Positions 25,672 through 35,374 of a stretch of DNA of 61,554 nt are shown here, piece after piece. The notes beneath the pieces were generated by a model. That model was not told the origin of the DNA. It did not search any database and saw only the letters and a program-made list of their open reading frames with translations. The stretch is from Xenococcaceae cyanobacterium MO_188.B32. Lineage in GTDB: Bacteria > Cyanobacteriota > Cyanobacteriia > Cyanobacteriales > Xenococcaceae. Position 1 is the stretch's first letter; each line of letters starts with the position of its first letter. The translations under genes were made by a program, and so were the position numbers. Location of the stretch: positions 1-61,554 of the forward strand of contig JASJDJ010000032.1 of NCBI GenBank assembly GCA_030065635.1, in the 5' to 3' direction.

Positions 25672-27498
25672 ATGATACCTGAGCTTTCTAATTACATCCT
25701 TACCTCTAATTTATTTTTTTCTCAGGGTGATTGTTATATTTATCATACCTGGAACCTAATCCTTGTCTGGCTACACTTGATTGGGGATTCAGCGATCGCT
25801 CTTGCTTTCTATTCTATCCCTCTGGGGCTGATTTATTGGGCTCGTAAGCAAAAAAATCAGCCTTTCCCCCCCTCAATTTGGTTTTTAAGTCCCTTTTTTA
25901 TTTGCTGTGGAACAATTTATGTCCTGGAAGTTTGGGCAATTTGGCAGCCTATTTATTGGTTAACAGGAGGAGTCAAAATTATTACAGTCATTATTTTTAT
26001 GGTAATGGCAAACCAACTATTTCCTCATATTCCTCAAGCTTTGTCTCTGCTCAATTCTCAACATCTAATTACTTTCAATCAACAGTTAGATCGACAGATC
26101 GATCGACTTAAAAGAATCGATCGATTTACCCACGATCTTCATACTCAATTAGAAACGAGAGTAACAGAACGTACATTAGAACTAAATACTCTGAATCAAA
26201 AACTAACCCAAGAAATTAATGAGCGTAAGTATGTAGAAGCAACTTTACAATACCAACTAAGATTAGAGCAGTTAATTGGTCGTCTCTCATCTCAGTTTAT
26301 TAACATTTCAGCAGAAAAAATTAATGACAGTATTCGAGAAGGATTACAAACTATTAGTAATTTTGCTGGAGTAGATAGAACCTATCTTTTTCTCTTTGCC
26401 CAGCCCGATATGCTACTTGCTCATACCTATCAATGGTCTAATCTTCAGTCTCGATCGGTTATTTTTCCTAGTGACAAAACCGAGTTAGAACAAAATATAC
26501 CTTGGGTAATGGACAAGATTAAATATAAACAAATAATTAACTTGCCCAATATCGATAATTTACCTTTAGAAGCCAGCCAAGACCAAAATTACCTACAACA
26601 GCAAAATATTAAATCACTATTAATGTTACCTATGTTTTACGGTGGTTCGTTAGTAGGATTGTTAGGGTTTGATTCTATTAGTCAACAAAGGAACTGGACT
26701 AAAGGAGATATTCAACTATTGAGACTAGCAGGAGAGATATTTATTAATGCGATCGAACGCTGTCGTCAACAACAACAATTGATTTTGCGTACTCAACAAT
26801 TAGAAAGTTCTAATCAAGAACTGCAACAATTTACCCATATTGTTTCTCATGATTTACAAGAACCGCTAAGAGCCATTAGTAGTTATACAGAATTACTAGA
26901 AGAAGAATACCGAGAGCAGTTAGATGCAGAAGCTCGCGAATACATTAACTTTGTAGTGGGTGGAGCGCAACGCATGAAACAACTAATTCAAGATTTATTG
27001 GTTTTTTCTCGCGTTGGTCGTCAACCACAAAATTTTAGTCTCGTCTCTTGCGAAGAAGTATTGAAAGAGGTCATTGCTAATTTAAAAATCGCGATCGATG
27101 AAAATGAGGCAGTTATTACTTGGGATCGTTTACCTCAAGTCGTGGCAGATAAGTCTCAGCTTATTCAACTGTGGCAAAATTTGATTGCTAATAGCATAAA
27201 ATTCCGCAGCGAAGAATCGCCCAAAATTCATATTTCTGTCACAACTAAAGAGCAAGAATTTGTTTTCTGCCTTCGAGACAATGGTATTGGTATCGATCCC
27301 AAACACGCAGAGCGCATTTTTGTCATTTTTCAGCGTTTGCATACCCGCCGAACTTATCCAGGTACGGGTATCGGTTTAGCTATCTGCAAAAAAATTATAG
27401 AACGGCACAGAGGAATGATTTGGCTGGAATCTGTCCCGGGATCGGGGACAGCTTTTTATTTTTCTCTGCCTATTCGGAATCAACAATCATCAAGATGA
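25672..27498 (+). CDS. Ethylene-receptor-like (ETR1-type) sensor histidine kinase with GAF domain
   Basis: This 608-aa kinase has an N-terminal three-helix membrane domain (about 29-115) aligned with the ethylene-binding domain of plant ETR1 and Synechocystis SynEtr1. D39 lies in [14 protein letters not shown] (ETR1 D25 position), C79 in ICCGTIY (the ETR1 C65 Cu ligand) and then [16 protein letters not shown]. The second Cu ligand, His69 in ETR1, is Tyr83 here. A coiled coil follows, then GAF (about 195-365), HisKA with the active His in [17 protein letters not shown] and a HATPase ending in [11 protein letters not shown]. The stop overlaps the start of an Rcp1-type regulator (ATGA), so the pair is translationally coupled. 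Confidence 0.87.
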   Translation: MIPELSNYILTSNLFFSQGDCYIYHTWNLILVWLHLIGDSAIALAFYSIPLGLIYWARKQKNQPFPPSIWFLSPFFICCGTIYVLEVWAIWQPIYWLTGGVKIITVIIFMVMANQLFPHIPQALSLLNSQHLITFNQQLDRQIDRLKRIDRFTHDLHTQLETRVTERTLELNTLNQKLTQEINERKYVEATLQYQLRLEQLIGRLSSQFINISAEKINDSIREGLQTISNFAGVDRTYLFLFAQPDMLLAHTYQWSNLQSRSVIFPSDKTELEQNIPWVMDKIKYKQIINLPNIDNLPLEASQDQNYLQQQNIKSLLMLPMFYGGSLVGLLGFDSISQQRNWTKGDIQLLRLAGEIFINAIERCRQQQQLILRTQQLESSNQELQQFTHIVSHDLQEPLRAISSYTELLEEEYREQLDAEAREYINFVVGGAQRMKQLIQDLLVFSRVGRQPQNFSLVSCEEVLKEVIANLKIAIDENEAVITWDRLPQVVADKSQLIQLWQNLIANSIKFRSEESPKIHISVTTKEQEFVFCLRDNGIGIDPKHAERIFVIFQRLHTRRTYPGTGIGLAICKKIIERHRGMIWLESVPGSGTAFYFSLPIRNQQSSR

Positions 27499-27935
27499 AT
27501 ATTGTAATCTCAAGACCGATTGAAATTTTGTTAGTAGAAGACTCTCCTAGTGATGCTAAATTAATTAGTAAAGTATTTGGCAAGGCTACTATTCCCCATC
27601 ATCTGCAACAAGTTGAAGACGGCATCGAAGCTCTTGCTTTTCTCTATCAGCAAGGTGAGTATAGTTCTGCTCCTCGACCCGATTTAATCTTACTCGATTT
27701 ACATTTACCCAAAAAAGATGGCTTGGGTGTTTTAGCAGAAATAAAAGCTGATTCTCACTTAAGCAAAATTCCCGTGATCGTTTTGACAACTTCTGATTGT
27801 CAAGAAGATGTACTTAGTTGTTATCAAATGGATGTTAATTGTTATCTGACTAAACCTAATAATTTACAAGAATTTAAAGAAACGGTAACTATAATTGAGG
27901 ATTTTTGGCTCAGTTTTGTCAAATTACCTTTATAG
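27495..27935 (+). CDS. Rcp1-type single-domain response regulator
   Basis: This 146-aa CheY-like protein opens with I-E-I-L-L-V-E-D-S-P-S-D-A-K-L-I, the pattern of the cyanobacterial phytochrome response regulator family (Rcp1). The phospho-acceptor Asp lies in LILLDLHLPKKDG, with T-T-S and the K of L-T-K-P. There is no output domain. The start is the ATG at 27495, overlapping the kinase stop (ATGA). An apparent upstream extension to 27420 merely reads through the kinase gene in another frame. Almost certainly the kinase's phosphorylation partner. Confidence 0.92.
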   Translation: MNIVISRPIEILLVEDSPSDAKLISKVFGKATIPHHLQQVEDGIEALAFLYQQGEYSSAPRPDLILLDLHLPKKDGLGVLAEIKADSHLSKIPVIVLTTSDCQEDVLSCYQMDVNCYLTKPNNLQEFKETVTIIEDFWLSFVKLPL

Positions 27936-28317
27936 CATTTTAAGTAGTTTCACTTAAACCAATGTCAACACTTCGATTAGATATGGCGATATTTATTTGC
28001 TAACTTTTGCTGTTAAATATAATGGCTGGAATCGATATAAATCTGAGATTAGACAGATTATAGGGCAAAATTTTTCTTAAATAGTTAAGGGATGTCACTT
28101 ATTAATTTGAAATTAAATTTTTTTGATTATTAGTAATTTATAGGTTATCAATGATACCTAAATATACTCATTTATAGGTATAGGGATGAAAATTCACTAA
28201 ATTTATCAATTTTACTGCCAAAGATAATACTTACTTTCTCGGTAAATTTCCCTAATCTATAAATATTTTTAGCAAAAAAATATAAAACTATTTTTGAATT
28301 AATTAAGGTTTTTTGCC
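27936..28317. other. AT-rich gap between the Rcp1-type regulator and the cyclase gene
   Basis: 382 bp with no ORF. A 7-bp inverted repeat ATACCTA (28154-28160) / TAGGTAT (28175-28181) with a 14-nt loop is the only structured element seen; it has no T-tract. A promoter for the cyclase gene is expected here, but no convincing -35/-10 pair was fixed. Confidence 0.4.
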
Positions 28318-30588
28318 ATGATAATGCAAAAAGATAATAAAGTTTCTTTTGCCCTACAGACCACCGAGCAAATAATTAAAGTCTTGTTGATCGAAGATAA
28401 TCCTGCTGATATTTTGTTGGTAAAAAAGTTTTTTAACAAAATTCAAACCGATGAGTTTGAGTTAATCGAAGCTGAATTTCTAAGTGAGGGTCTCGATCGC
28501 CTTAAATGTAATGATTTTGATGTTATTTTACTAGATTTATCTTTACCAGATAGTTGGGGTTTAGATTCTCTCAGGGAAATACAGCAAATAACAGCAGAAG
28601 TTCCTATCATCGTTCTAACAGGAATTCAAGACAAAGATCATGCCCTAGCTGCCTTAAGAGAAGGAGCGCAAGACTATCTTATTAAGGGTGCTATTTCTGC
28701 CGATCTGTTAGCTAAATCGGTTCAATATGCCATCGAACGCCAACAAAATGCTGAAAAAATTCGTCAAAGTGAAGCTCGCTATCGTGGCGTAGTTGAAGAC
28801 CAAACAGAATTAATTTGTCGTTTTTTGCCCGATGGAACTCTAACTTTTGTCAATCAAGTTTTTTGCCGTTATTTCGATCTATCAGAAGAGTATTTAACTG
28901 GTCAAAATTTAAAACTGGTAATTAATTCAGAAGATATTCATCTATTTGAGTCTCACTTAGAGAGTCTCAATCAAACATACAATAGTACTAGCCTGGAATT
29001 TAGAGTGATTGCTTTCGATCGAGAAATTCATTGGCAACAATGGAGTATTCGGGCAATTTTCCAGAGGGATAAAATTATTGAATACCAAGCTGTTGGTCGT
29101 GATATTAGCGCTCGCAAACAAGCAGAAATAGACAAAGTTCGTCTGATAGCTTCTCTCCATGAAAGTGAAGAAAGATTTCGGATTATGGCGAATACTGCAC
29201 CCGTCTTAATCTGGATGAGTGATGCTAATGGTCAAGCTACTTTTTTTAATCAGTCTTGGTTGGATTTTACTGGTTATACCCTCGAACAGGCATTAATTAA
29301 CGGGTGGATCGCTAATATTCATCCAGAAGAAAGGTTGAAATGTTTAAATAACTATAATTTAGCTCGTCAAAACCTCAGTCAAACCCAAATAGAACATCGT
29401 ATGCTCGATGCTGATGGCAAGTATCGTTGGTTGCTCAGTACTACTGTACCCAGGTTTAATGGGAGTGGTAAGCTAGCTGGTTTTATTAGCTCTTGTATTG
29501 ATATTAGCGAACGTAAAAACGCAGAGAGGCTTATTGCTCAACAAGCGGAACAAGACCGTATAGAAACTCAAATCAGTCAGCGTATTCATGAATCTTTGGC
29601 TCTAGAGATAATTACGAAAACGGCAGTTAGAGAAATTAATCAGTTTCTGCAAGTAGAAAGACTAAGTCTTGTCAAAATCAAGGATTTTAAGCAAGTAGAA
29701 ATTTTAGCCACAGCAGTTAAGTCAGAACAAACAGTTAATAATAATTTACTGTCTGAGCCACCACCACTCAACCTAAATTGGCAAACTTACTCAGCACAAT
29801 TAGCACGAGGTGCAATTGTGACTGTAGAAAAAGAACGGAAATTCAAACCAAATAGTAATAATTTTTCTTCTGAACCCACAAAATTATCTTGTCGTTCTCA
29901 ATTGTTAGTCCCAATTATTGTTGAGAAACAACTATGGGGTTTATTAGTAGCAGAGCAATTTTCTCAGTCTCGTTTTTGGCATACTCAAGAGACTAAATTA
30001 CTAGCAAGAATCACTATTCAATTGGGCATTGCTATTCAAAAATCCGAACTATATCAACAAGTCGAACAACTTGCCGTCATCGATAGTTTAACTGGGATCG
30101 CTAATCGCCGTAAATTCGCTCGATACATTGATAATGAGTGGCGAAGACTAGCCAGAGAGAAAGCTCCTTTATCTTTAATTTTGTGCGATCTCGACTACTT
30201 TAAACTTTATAATGACACTTATGGACATCAAGCAGGCGATCGCTGTTTGCATAAAATCGCTCAAGCAATTCGTCAAGCGATCAAACGTCCCGCAGATTTG
30301 GCTGCTCGTTATGGAGGAGAAGAACTGGCTATCATTTTACCGAATACCGCTCCAGAAGGAGCAAAGAAAGTAGCAGAAAAAATTAGTTTACAGGTGGAAG
30401 CGTTGCAAATCCCCCATATTAATTCTCCTATAGACATTTACCTGACAGTTTCAATAGGGGTAGCTGGCTCTGTTCCTTGCCATAACTCTTCTCCGCAAAC
30501 GTTAATTGAAAATGCCGACCGCGCTCTTTATCGTGCTAAAGAATTGGGACGCGATCGCGTAGTTCTCGCCAACAGCTATGATGAGTGA
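28318..30588 (+). CDS. Diguanylate cyclase: REC-PAS-PAS-GAF-GGDEF
   Basis: This 756-aa soluble signalling enzyme makes cyclic di-GMP. The receiver (about 20-140) has D73 in VILLDLSLPD. PAS1 spans about 150-265, PAS2 about 280-395 (A-P-V-L-I-W-M-S-D) with a PAC-like end, and GAF about 420-580. GGDEF (about 590-752) has the active-site G666-G-E-E-L670. The inhibitory I-site RxxD is intact at R657-D660, exactly five residues before GGEEL, so product feedback is expected. It follows the kinase/Rcp1 pair after 382 bp and may be a downstream target. Its 3' end overlaps cbiD by 11 bp, an unexpected coupling of c-di-GMP signalling to corrin synthesis. Confidence 0.93.
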   Translation: MIMQKDNKVSFALQTTEQIIKVLLIEDNPADILLVKKFFNKIQTDEFELIEAEFLSEGLDRLKCNDFDVILLDLSLPDSWGLDSLREIQQITAEVPIIVLTGIQDKDHALAALREGAQDYLIKGAISADLLAKSVQYAIERQQNAEKIRQSEARYRGVVEDQTELICRFLPDGTLTFVNQVFCRYFDLSEEYLTGQNLKLVINSEDIHLFESHLESLNQTYNSTSLEFRVIAFDREIHWQQWSIRAIFQRDKIIEYQAVGRDISARKQAEIDKVRLIASLHESEERFRIMANTAPVLIWMSDANGQATFFNQSWLDFTGYTLEQALINGWIANIHPEERLKCLNNYNLARQNLSQTQIEHRMLDADGKYRWLLSTTVPRFNGSGKLAGFISSCIDISERKNAERLIAQQAEQDRIETQISQRIHESLALEIITKTAVREINQFLQVERLSLVKIKDFKQVEILATAVKSEQTVNNNLLSEPPPLNLNWQTYSAQLARGAIVTVEKERKFKPNSNNFSSEPTKLSCRSQLLVPIIVEKQLWGLLVAEQFSQSRFWHTQETKLLARITIQLGIAIQKSELYQQVEQLAVIDSLTGIANRRKFARYIDNEWRRLAREKAPLSLILCDLDYFKLYNDTYGHQAGDRCLHKIAQAIRQAIKRPADLAARYGGEELAIILPNTAPEGAKKVAEKISLQVEALQIPHINSPIDIYLTVSIGVAGSVPCHNSSPQTLIENADRALYRAKELGRDRVVLANSYDE

Positions 30589-31750
30589 ACAAAGTTTGGG
30601 ATATACTTTACCAGTTTTTGCCTGTGGTGCTGCGATCGCTGCCTTGCGCCATCTTCATCGAGAATTAGCAGATAATTTTGTGACTGTAGATTTAATCGAG
30701 CCACCAAAAACAGTTACCATCGCGATCGAACAAGTAGCTAAACTTAATTCTCAATCTGCTTTAGCCATTACCCGTAGCGATCCTGGAGAACATTTAGATA
30801 TTACCCGTAATACCCCTGTTTGGGCGGTAGTAGAAGCAGAGGTGCAGAGGGGCAGAGGTGCAGAGGGGCAGAGGGGCAGAGGTGCAGAGGGGCAGAGGAG
30901 AGAAGGAGATTGGCAAATTGCCATTAGAGGGGGAGAGGGTATTGGTAGACAAATTAATAATGGGAACAAAGCAGCTATATATAGTTATGCCCAAAAATTA
31001 ATTCAAGAAAATCTCAAGCCCTTATTGTATCCTGACGAGAAAGTTACTGTCACTATTATTTTGCCTGAAGGAGAGAGATTAGCCCAAAGAACTTCTAATT
31101 CCGCGTTTGGTATAGTGGAAGGACTATCTCTACTGGGTACAACAGGGATAGTTCAACCTTTAACTGCACCCAGTCAATTAGAAGCTTATCAGGCAGAATT
31201 AAAAGAGAAAGCAACTAAGTTTGACTCTCTAGTCTTTTGTATCGGTGAAAATGGCTTGGATTTAGCCCAAAAACTGGATATTAATCCAGAAATATTGGTA
31301 AAAACTGCTAATTGGCTCGGTTCGATGCTAGTAGCAGCAGCATTAGAACAAGTTAGCTCGATTGTTTTGTTTGGCTATCACGGTAAATTAATTAAACTTG
31401 CTGGTGGTATTTTCCACACCCATCATCATTTGGCTGATGGAAGATTAGAGATTTTAACAGCCCATTGCGCTCAGTTAGGTTTGCCTACATCTATAATCCA
31501 GCAGATATATAATAGTTCGACTACTGAATCTGCTTTGCAATTGCTACGAAAAGTAGATCGTTCACAAGAGAATAATTGGGTAGAACGAGTTTACCAAAGC
31601 ATTGCGAATAAGATCGATTTGCGTTCTCAAGACTATATCCGCCAACACGGCGAACGAGAAGTTTGTGTTGGTTCTGTTCTATTCGATCGTCAAAGAGAGA
31701 TAATTAAAATCAGTAATAATGCTCGGGACTTAATAGCAAAACTATGTTAA
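30578..31750 (+). CDS. cbiD: Cobalt-precorrin-5B C1-methyltransferase CbiD, with low-complexity insertion
   Basis: CbiD (390 aa) methylates C1 in anaerobic cobalamin synthesis. Landmarks are GYTLPVFACGAA, R-S-D-P-G-E-H-L-D-I-T-R-N-T, RGGEGIG, SYAQKLI, ILPEGERLAQRTSNSAFG and GLSLLGTTGIVQPL. Between VWAVVEAEVQ and GDWQIAI sits an extra R/G/A/E/Q-rich stretch encoded by eight 8-bp repeats (30836-30899). Relatives have a few residues there. The frame is intact in this sequence. The start is ATG ATG at 30578/30581, inside the end of the cyclase gene. A terminator hairpin follows at 31793. Confidence 0.93.
   Translation: MMSEQSLGYTLPVFACGAAIAALRHLHRELADNFVTVDLIEPPKTVTIAIEQVAKLNSQSALAITRSDPGEHLDITRNTPVWAVVEAEVQRGRGAEGQRGRGAEGQRREGDWQIAIRGGEGIGRQINNGNKAAIYSYAQKLIQENLKPLLYPDEKVTVTIILPEGERLAQRTSNSAFGIVEGLSLLGTTGIVQPLTAPSQLEAYQAELKEKATKFDSLVFCIGENGLDLAQKLDINPEILVKTANWLGSMLVAAALEQVSSIVLFGYHGKLIKLAGGIFHTHHHLADGRLEILTAHCAQLGLPTSIIQQIYNSSTTESALQLLRKVDRSQENNWVERVYQSIANKIDLRSQDYIRQHGEREVCVGSVLFDRQREIIKISNNARDLIAKLC
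30836..30899 (+). repeat. (GCAGAGGK)8 tandem repeat inside cbiD
   Basis: Eight contiguous octamers (GCAGAGGT, GCAGAGGG, ... GCAGAGGA) begin at 30836, followed by a degenerate unit GAGAAGGA, giving 72 bp in frame. As 8 is not a multiple of 3, gain or loss of one unit would shift the cbiD reading frame. Confidence 0.92.
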
Positions 31751-31792
31751 TATTGTGGGAATATTTGTAACTATGTCTTGACAAAAAAAGCT

Positions 31793-31828
31793 CCTTTCCA
31801 TTGTATTATCCTTACGAAAGGTTTTTTT
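31793..31828 (+). terminator. Intrinsic terminator after cbiD
   Basis: CCTTTC (31793-31798) pairs with GAAAGG (31816-31821), followed by seven T residues (31822-31828), 42 bp after the cbiD stop. It ends the cyclase-cbiD transcript and shows that a proposed TTG start for guaA at 31827 lies in the T-tract and is wrong. Confidence 0.8.
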
Positions 31829-31892
31829 GTTCAGAACCAGTTTTTGTAACTATTCTTTACTTGTTAATCTAGTCGAAATACCTGAGCCAATA

Positions 31893-33521
31893 GTGACTAT
31901 CCCAACAGAATCAATTCAACCCACAACGGAGACTCTGTCAAATAAGACTTTAGCCAACAGTCTCCATCGTCAAATGATTGCCATTATTGATTTTGGCTCT
32001 CAATATTCTGAATTGATCGCTCGCCGAATTCGAGAGACGCAAGTATATTCAGAAGTCTTATCTTATCGCACTACAGCAGAACATTTAAAAAAGCTGAGTC
32101 CAGCAGGAATAATTCTTTCTGGGGGACCAAATTCTGTCTATGACGAATATGCTCCTCAGTGCGATCCAGAAATTTGGCATTTAGGCATTCCCATTTTAGG
32201 AGTTTGCTATGGAATGCAATTAATGGTCAAGCAATTGGGAGGAGTAGTAGAAAGGGCGAAACGGGGAGAATATGGCAAAGCCTCGATGTTTATTGACGAT
32301 CCAACCGATTTACTGACTAATGTAGAAGAAGGCTCAACTATGTGGATGAGCCATGGGGATTCTTGTACTCAACTGCCAGAAGGTTTTTCTGTTTTAGCTC
32401 ATACAGATAATACTACTTGTGCTGCAATCTCTAACCCTATCAAAAAACTTTTTGGCGTTCAGTTCCATCCAGAAGTAGTTCATTCTGTTGGTGGAATAGC
32501 CTTAATCCGTAACTTTGTCTACCATATTTGCGAGTGCGAACCAACTTGGACAACAGAAGCATTTGTCGAAGAGTCGATTAGAGAAATTAAAGCAAAAGTT
32601 GGAGATAAACGAGTTTTGTTGGCTTTATCTGGTGGGGTAGATTCCTCTACTCTAGCTTTTTTGCTACACCGTGCTATTGGCGAGAAACTTACCTGTATGT
32701 TCATCGACCAAGGTTTCATGCGGAAAGGCGAACCAGAAAGGTTGATGGATATCTTCGATCGGCAATTTCACATTCCTGTAGAGTATGTAAATGCCCGCAG
32801 ACGCTTTTTAGCACAAATGGAGGGAGTTACCGACCCAGAAATAAAACGCCGTCGCATTGGACATGAGTTTATTAAGGTATTTGAAGAAGAGTCTCAAAGA
32901 TTAGGACCTTTTGACTATTTAGCCCAAGGTACTCTCTACCCCGATGTGATCGAGTCGGCCGATACTAATGTCGACCCCAAAACTGGCGAAAGAGTTGCGG
33001 TTAAAATTAAAAGCCATCACAATGTTGGCGGTTTACCCAAAAATCTTCGCTTTAAACTAGTCGAGCCTTTACGTAAACTATTTAAAGATGAAGTACGTAA
33101 AGTAGCTCGCTCGATCGGTTTACCAGAAGAAATCGTTAGTCGCCATCCTTTCCCAGGACCAGGATTAGCCATTAGAATTATTGGAGAAGTGACTGCTGAA
33201 AGATTGAATATTCTCCGCGATGCTGACTTTATAGTGCGAGATGAAATCAGCAAACAAGGAATGTATCATGATTTTTGGCAAGCCTTTGCCGTCTTGTTAC
33301 CTATTCGTAGTGTTGGAGTAATGGGAGATAAACGCACCTATGCTCATCCAGTCGTACTGCGTTTTATTACTAGTGAAGATGGTATGACTGCTGATTGGGC
33401 AAAAGTACCTTACGATTTATTAGAGGCGATTTCTAATCGTATTGTCAACGAAGTTAAAGGTGTCAATCGAGTAGTGTATGATATTACCTCAAAACCTCCT
33501 GGCACGATCGAGTGGGAATAG
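31893..33521 (+). CDS. guaA: GMP synthase (glutamine-hydrolysing)
   Basis: This protein of about 542 aa converts XMP to GMP. The N-terminal class I glutamine amidotransferase starts at [20 protein letters not shown], has the nucleophile Cys in GVCYGMQLM and the [12 protein letters not shown] His/Glu. The ATP pyrophosphatase has [10 protein letters not shown], and the C-terminal dimerisation domain ends [11 protein letters not shown]. The start is ambiguous; the GTG at 31893 (M-T-I-P-T-E-S) resembles cyanobacterial N-termini and lies past the cbiD terminator, while the core begins at the ATG at 31974. The tail lies close to the mtnC region. Confidence 0.95.
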   Translation: MTIPTESIQPTTETLSNKTLANSLHRQMIAIIDFGSQYSELIARRIRETQVYSEVLSYRTTAEHLKKLSPAGIILSGGPNSVYDEYAPQCDPEIWHLGIPILGVCYGMQLMVKQLGGVVERAKRGEYGKASMFIDDPTDLLTNVEEGSTMWMSHGDSCTQLPEGFSVLAHTDNTTCAAISNPIKKLFGVQFHPEVVHSVGGIALIRNFVYHICECEPTWTTEAFVEESIREIKAKVGDKRVLLALSGGVDSSTLAFLLHRAIGEKLTCMFIDQGFMRKGEPERLMDIFDRQFHIPVEYVNARRRFLAQMEGVTDPEIKRRRIGHEFIKVFEEESQRLGPFDYLAQGTLYPDVIESADTNVDPKTGERVAVKIKSHHNVGGLPKNLRFKLVEPLRKLFKDEVRKVARSIGLPEEIVSRHPFPGPGLAIRIIGEVTAERLNILRDADFIVRDEISKQGMYHDFWQAFAVLLPIRSVGVMGDKRTYAHPVVLRFITSEDGMTADWAKVPYDLLEAISNRIVNEVKGVNRVVYDITSKPPGTIEWE

Positions 33522-33529
33522 TTTTAAAG

Positions 33530-33597
33530 TTCGGAGTGACCTTCGGTATACCGCTTTGCGTACGGAATTCGGAGTTCAAAGTTCCGAACTCACATTT
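33530..33597. repeat. Dispersed inverted-repeat element between guaA and mtnC
   Basis: The about 70-bp spacer begins GTTCGGA and ends TCCGAAC, with GGAATTC/GAGTTC-like inverted text between. Related CGGAATTC, CCGAACTC fragments recur near 19381-19400 and 41803-41815. It appears to be a dispersed palindromic repeat that has extended an artefactual ORF upstream of mtnC. Confidence 0.5.
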
Positions 33598-33610
33598 TTG
33601 GAGATGTGTT

Positions 33611-34303
33611 TTGAAAATTAAAGCAATTGTCACAGATATTGAAGGGACAACTTCATCAATTGATTTTGTTCATCAAGTTTTATTTCCTTACTCGAGTAAG
33701 GCACTTCCTGAATATGTTCGTCAACACTCTCAACAAGAAGAAATAGCTGTAATTATCGAGCGGGTAAAACAGGAAATCGATCGATTAGATGCCGATCTCG
33801 AGCTAGTAATTGCTACTTTACTGAGTTGGATTAAAGAAGACAAAAAAATTACCCCCCTCAAAACTTTACAGGGTTTTATTTGGGAATATGGATTTAAAAA
33901 TAATCACTTTCAGGGACATCTCTATGAGGATGCTTATCTTAACTTAGTGCAATGGTACAAATTAGGAATTAGATTGTATGTCTTTTCTTCTGGTTCAGTA
34001 AAAGCGCAAAAATTGCTGTTTGGATATAGTCTGTATGGAAATTTAACTTATTTGTTTGAGGGATACTTCGATACTAATGTCGGGAATAAAAAAGAAGTTA
34101 CTGCTTATCACAATATAGCTCGCTCGAGCGCGCTGCCATCTCCAGAGATTTTATTTTTATCTGACGTAATCGCTGAATTAGATGCTGCTAGAAGAGCAGG
34201 ATATCGTACTTTACTTTTGGATAGAAATAAAAATATAGACAATAGTAACGGTCATGATGTAGCTACTAATTTTGATGATATACAATTAAGAGACTGTTTG
34301 TAA
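33611..34303 (+). CDS. mtnC: Enolase-phosphatase E1 (2,3-diketo-5-methylthiopentyl-1-P)
   Basis: This 230-aa HAD-superfamily bifunctional enolase/phosphatase acts in the methionine salvage pathway. Motif I is A-I-V-T-D-I-E-G-T-T, motif II is YVFSSGSVKAQKL and the downstream acidic motif is FLSDVIAELDAA. The start is a TTG at 33611: GGAG at 33600-33603 lies 7 nt upstream and the first domain residues follow immediately. Longer frames reading from 33512 pass through a dispersed repeat and the guaA end, so they are rejected. It is followed about 200 bp later by mtnD, the next enzyme. Confidence 0.9.
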   Translation: MKIKAIVTDIEGTTSSIDFVHQVLFPYSSKALPEYVRQHSQQEEIAVIIERVKQEIDRLDADLELVIATLLSWIKEDKKITPLKTLQGFIWEYGFKNNHFQGHLYEDAYLNLVQWYKLGIRLYVFSSGSVKAQKLLFGYSLYGNLTYLFEGYFDTNVGNKKEVTAYHNIARSSALPSPEILFLSDVIAELDAARRAGYRTLLLDRNKNIDNSNGHDVATNFDDIQLRDCL

Positions 34304-34505
34304 AGAAAACATTAAGCTTATTGCCACCATAAATATTAAAAACACCTGAAAAAATACCTGAAGTTTTCCCCTTTTATTTATTTTTGGCTAACCGCATAAT
34401 ACTAAAGCAAATGATTTGTCTGAAAAACCATTAACGGTATTATTAAGGTTCTTCTCGATCGTTATTTGACAAACAGTCTCTAAATATCTAAGATTTCATA
34501 GCCCC

Positions 34506-35051
34506 ATGAGTAGATTAACCATTTATTCAGAAAACAATCCTCAAACCCCTTTAGCAAGTTATTCTGACGGTGAGGCGATCGCTACAGAGTTGGCTAAAGT
34601 AAACGTTAGTTTTGAACGCTGGCAAGCTAACAGCGAAATTACTAACGATGCTGACAATGATGCAATTATTGCTGCCTATCGTCAAGATATCGAGCGATTA
34701 ATTCAAACCAGTGGCTATCAAACTTTTGATGTCATTACTATCGATGAAAATCATCCCCAGAAAACAGAATTGCGACAAAAATTTCTGGCAGAACATATCC
34801 ATGATGATGACGAAATTCGTTTTTTCATCAAAGGTAAAGGTCTATTTACTTTGCATATTGACGATAAAGTTTACGAAATTATTTGCGAACAAAATGACTT
34901 AATTAATGTTCCTGTGGGTACTCGCCACTGGTTTGATATGGGGGCAAATCCTAACTTTACTTGTATTCGTCTTTTTGATACTCCCGCAGGTTGGGTTGCT
35001 AAGTTTACTGGTTCGGATATCGCCGAAAAGTTTTCTTGTTTGGCAACCTAA
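34506..35051 (+). CDS. mtnD: Acireductone dioxygenase (methionine salvage)
   Basis: This 181-aa cupin protein oxidises acireductone to the keto acid precursor of methionine (Fe form) or makes CO (Ni form). Metal ligands are visible as H-I-H-D-D-D-E (two His and Glu) and the later His in G-T-R-H-W-F-D. The N-terminal and ARD-type fold length are normal. It lies downstream of mtnC on the same strand. Other salvage enzymes (MtnA, MtnB, MtnP) are not in the window. Confidence 0.94.
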   Translation: MSRLTIYSENNPQTPLASYSDGEAIATELAKVNVSFERWQANSEITNDADNDAIIAAYRQDIERLIQTSGYQTFDVITIDENHPQKTELRQKFLAEHIHDDDEIRFFIKGKGLFTLHIDDKVYEIICEQNDLINVPVGTRHWFDMGANPNFTCIRLFDTPAGWVAKFTGSDIAEKFSCLAT

Positions 35052-35089
35052 TATTAATGTTGAATTAGCTTTTTTCAACCCATAAGCAA

Positions 35090-35374
35090 CTAGGAGCGAG
35101 AAGCAATTATTTGGGGTAAGTTGACTTGCTTATTTTCTTTTGTGCTACCCCCTAGCTCTAAAGTGCCATTGGCAACAGAAGAAAGGGCTACTTTTTCTAA
35201 AACTTCTACTTCTATTTGAACGCTGACTAGGTAAGAGCCTGGTTGATTGCCTATTGCTTGGGCGATCGCGCTTTTTAAGTCAGGACGTTCTCCTGTAATC
35301 GGGTTTCTAATAATACATTTGTCCCAGTCGTGTTCTGCTTGAGAATTAATGCTGAGAACATAGTGTTTTTTCAT
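35090..35374 (-). CDS. Hypothetical protein, 94 aa
   Basis: Not recognised. It is a soluble small protein with MKKHYVLSINSQAEHDWDKC at the start, a PITGERPDLKSAIAQAIG segment and a Gln/Ser-rich end. No signal peptide or membrane helix. It is convergent with mtnD 38 bp away, with a weak GTTGAA/TTCAAC hairpin (35059-35079) between them. Confidence 0.5.
   Translation of the reverse strand: MKKHYVLSINSQAEHDWDKCIIRNPITGERPDLKSAIAQAIGNQPGSYLVSVQIEVEVLEKVALSSVANGTLELGGSTKENKQVNLPQIIASRS

Noticed and set aside
31827-31892. Longer guaA starting at TTG 31827
   Set aside because: That codon lies in the T-tract of the cbiD terminator.
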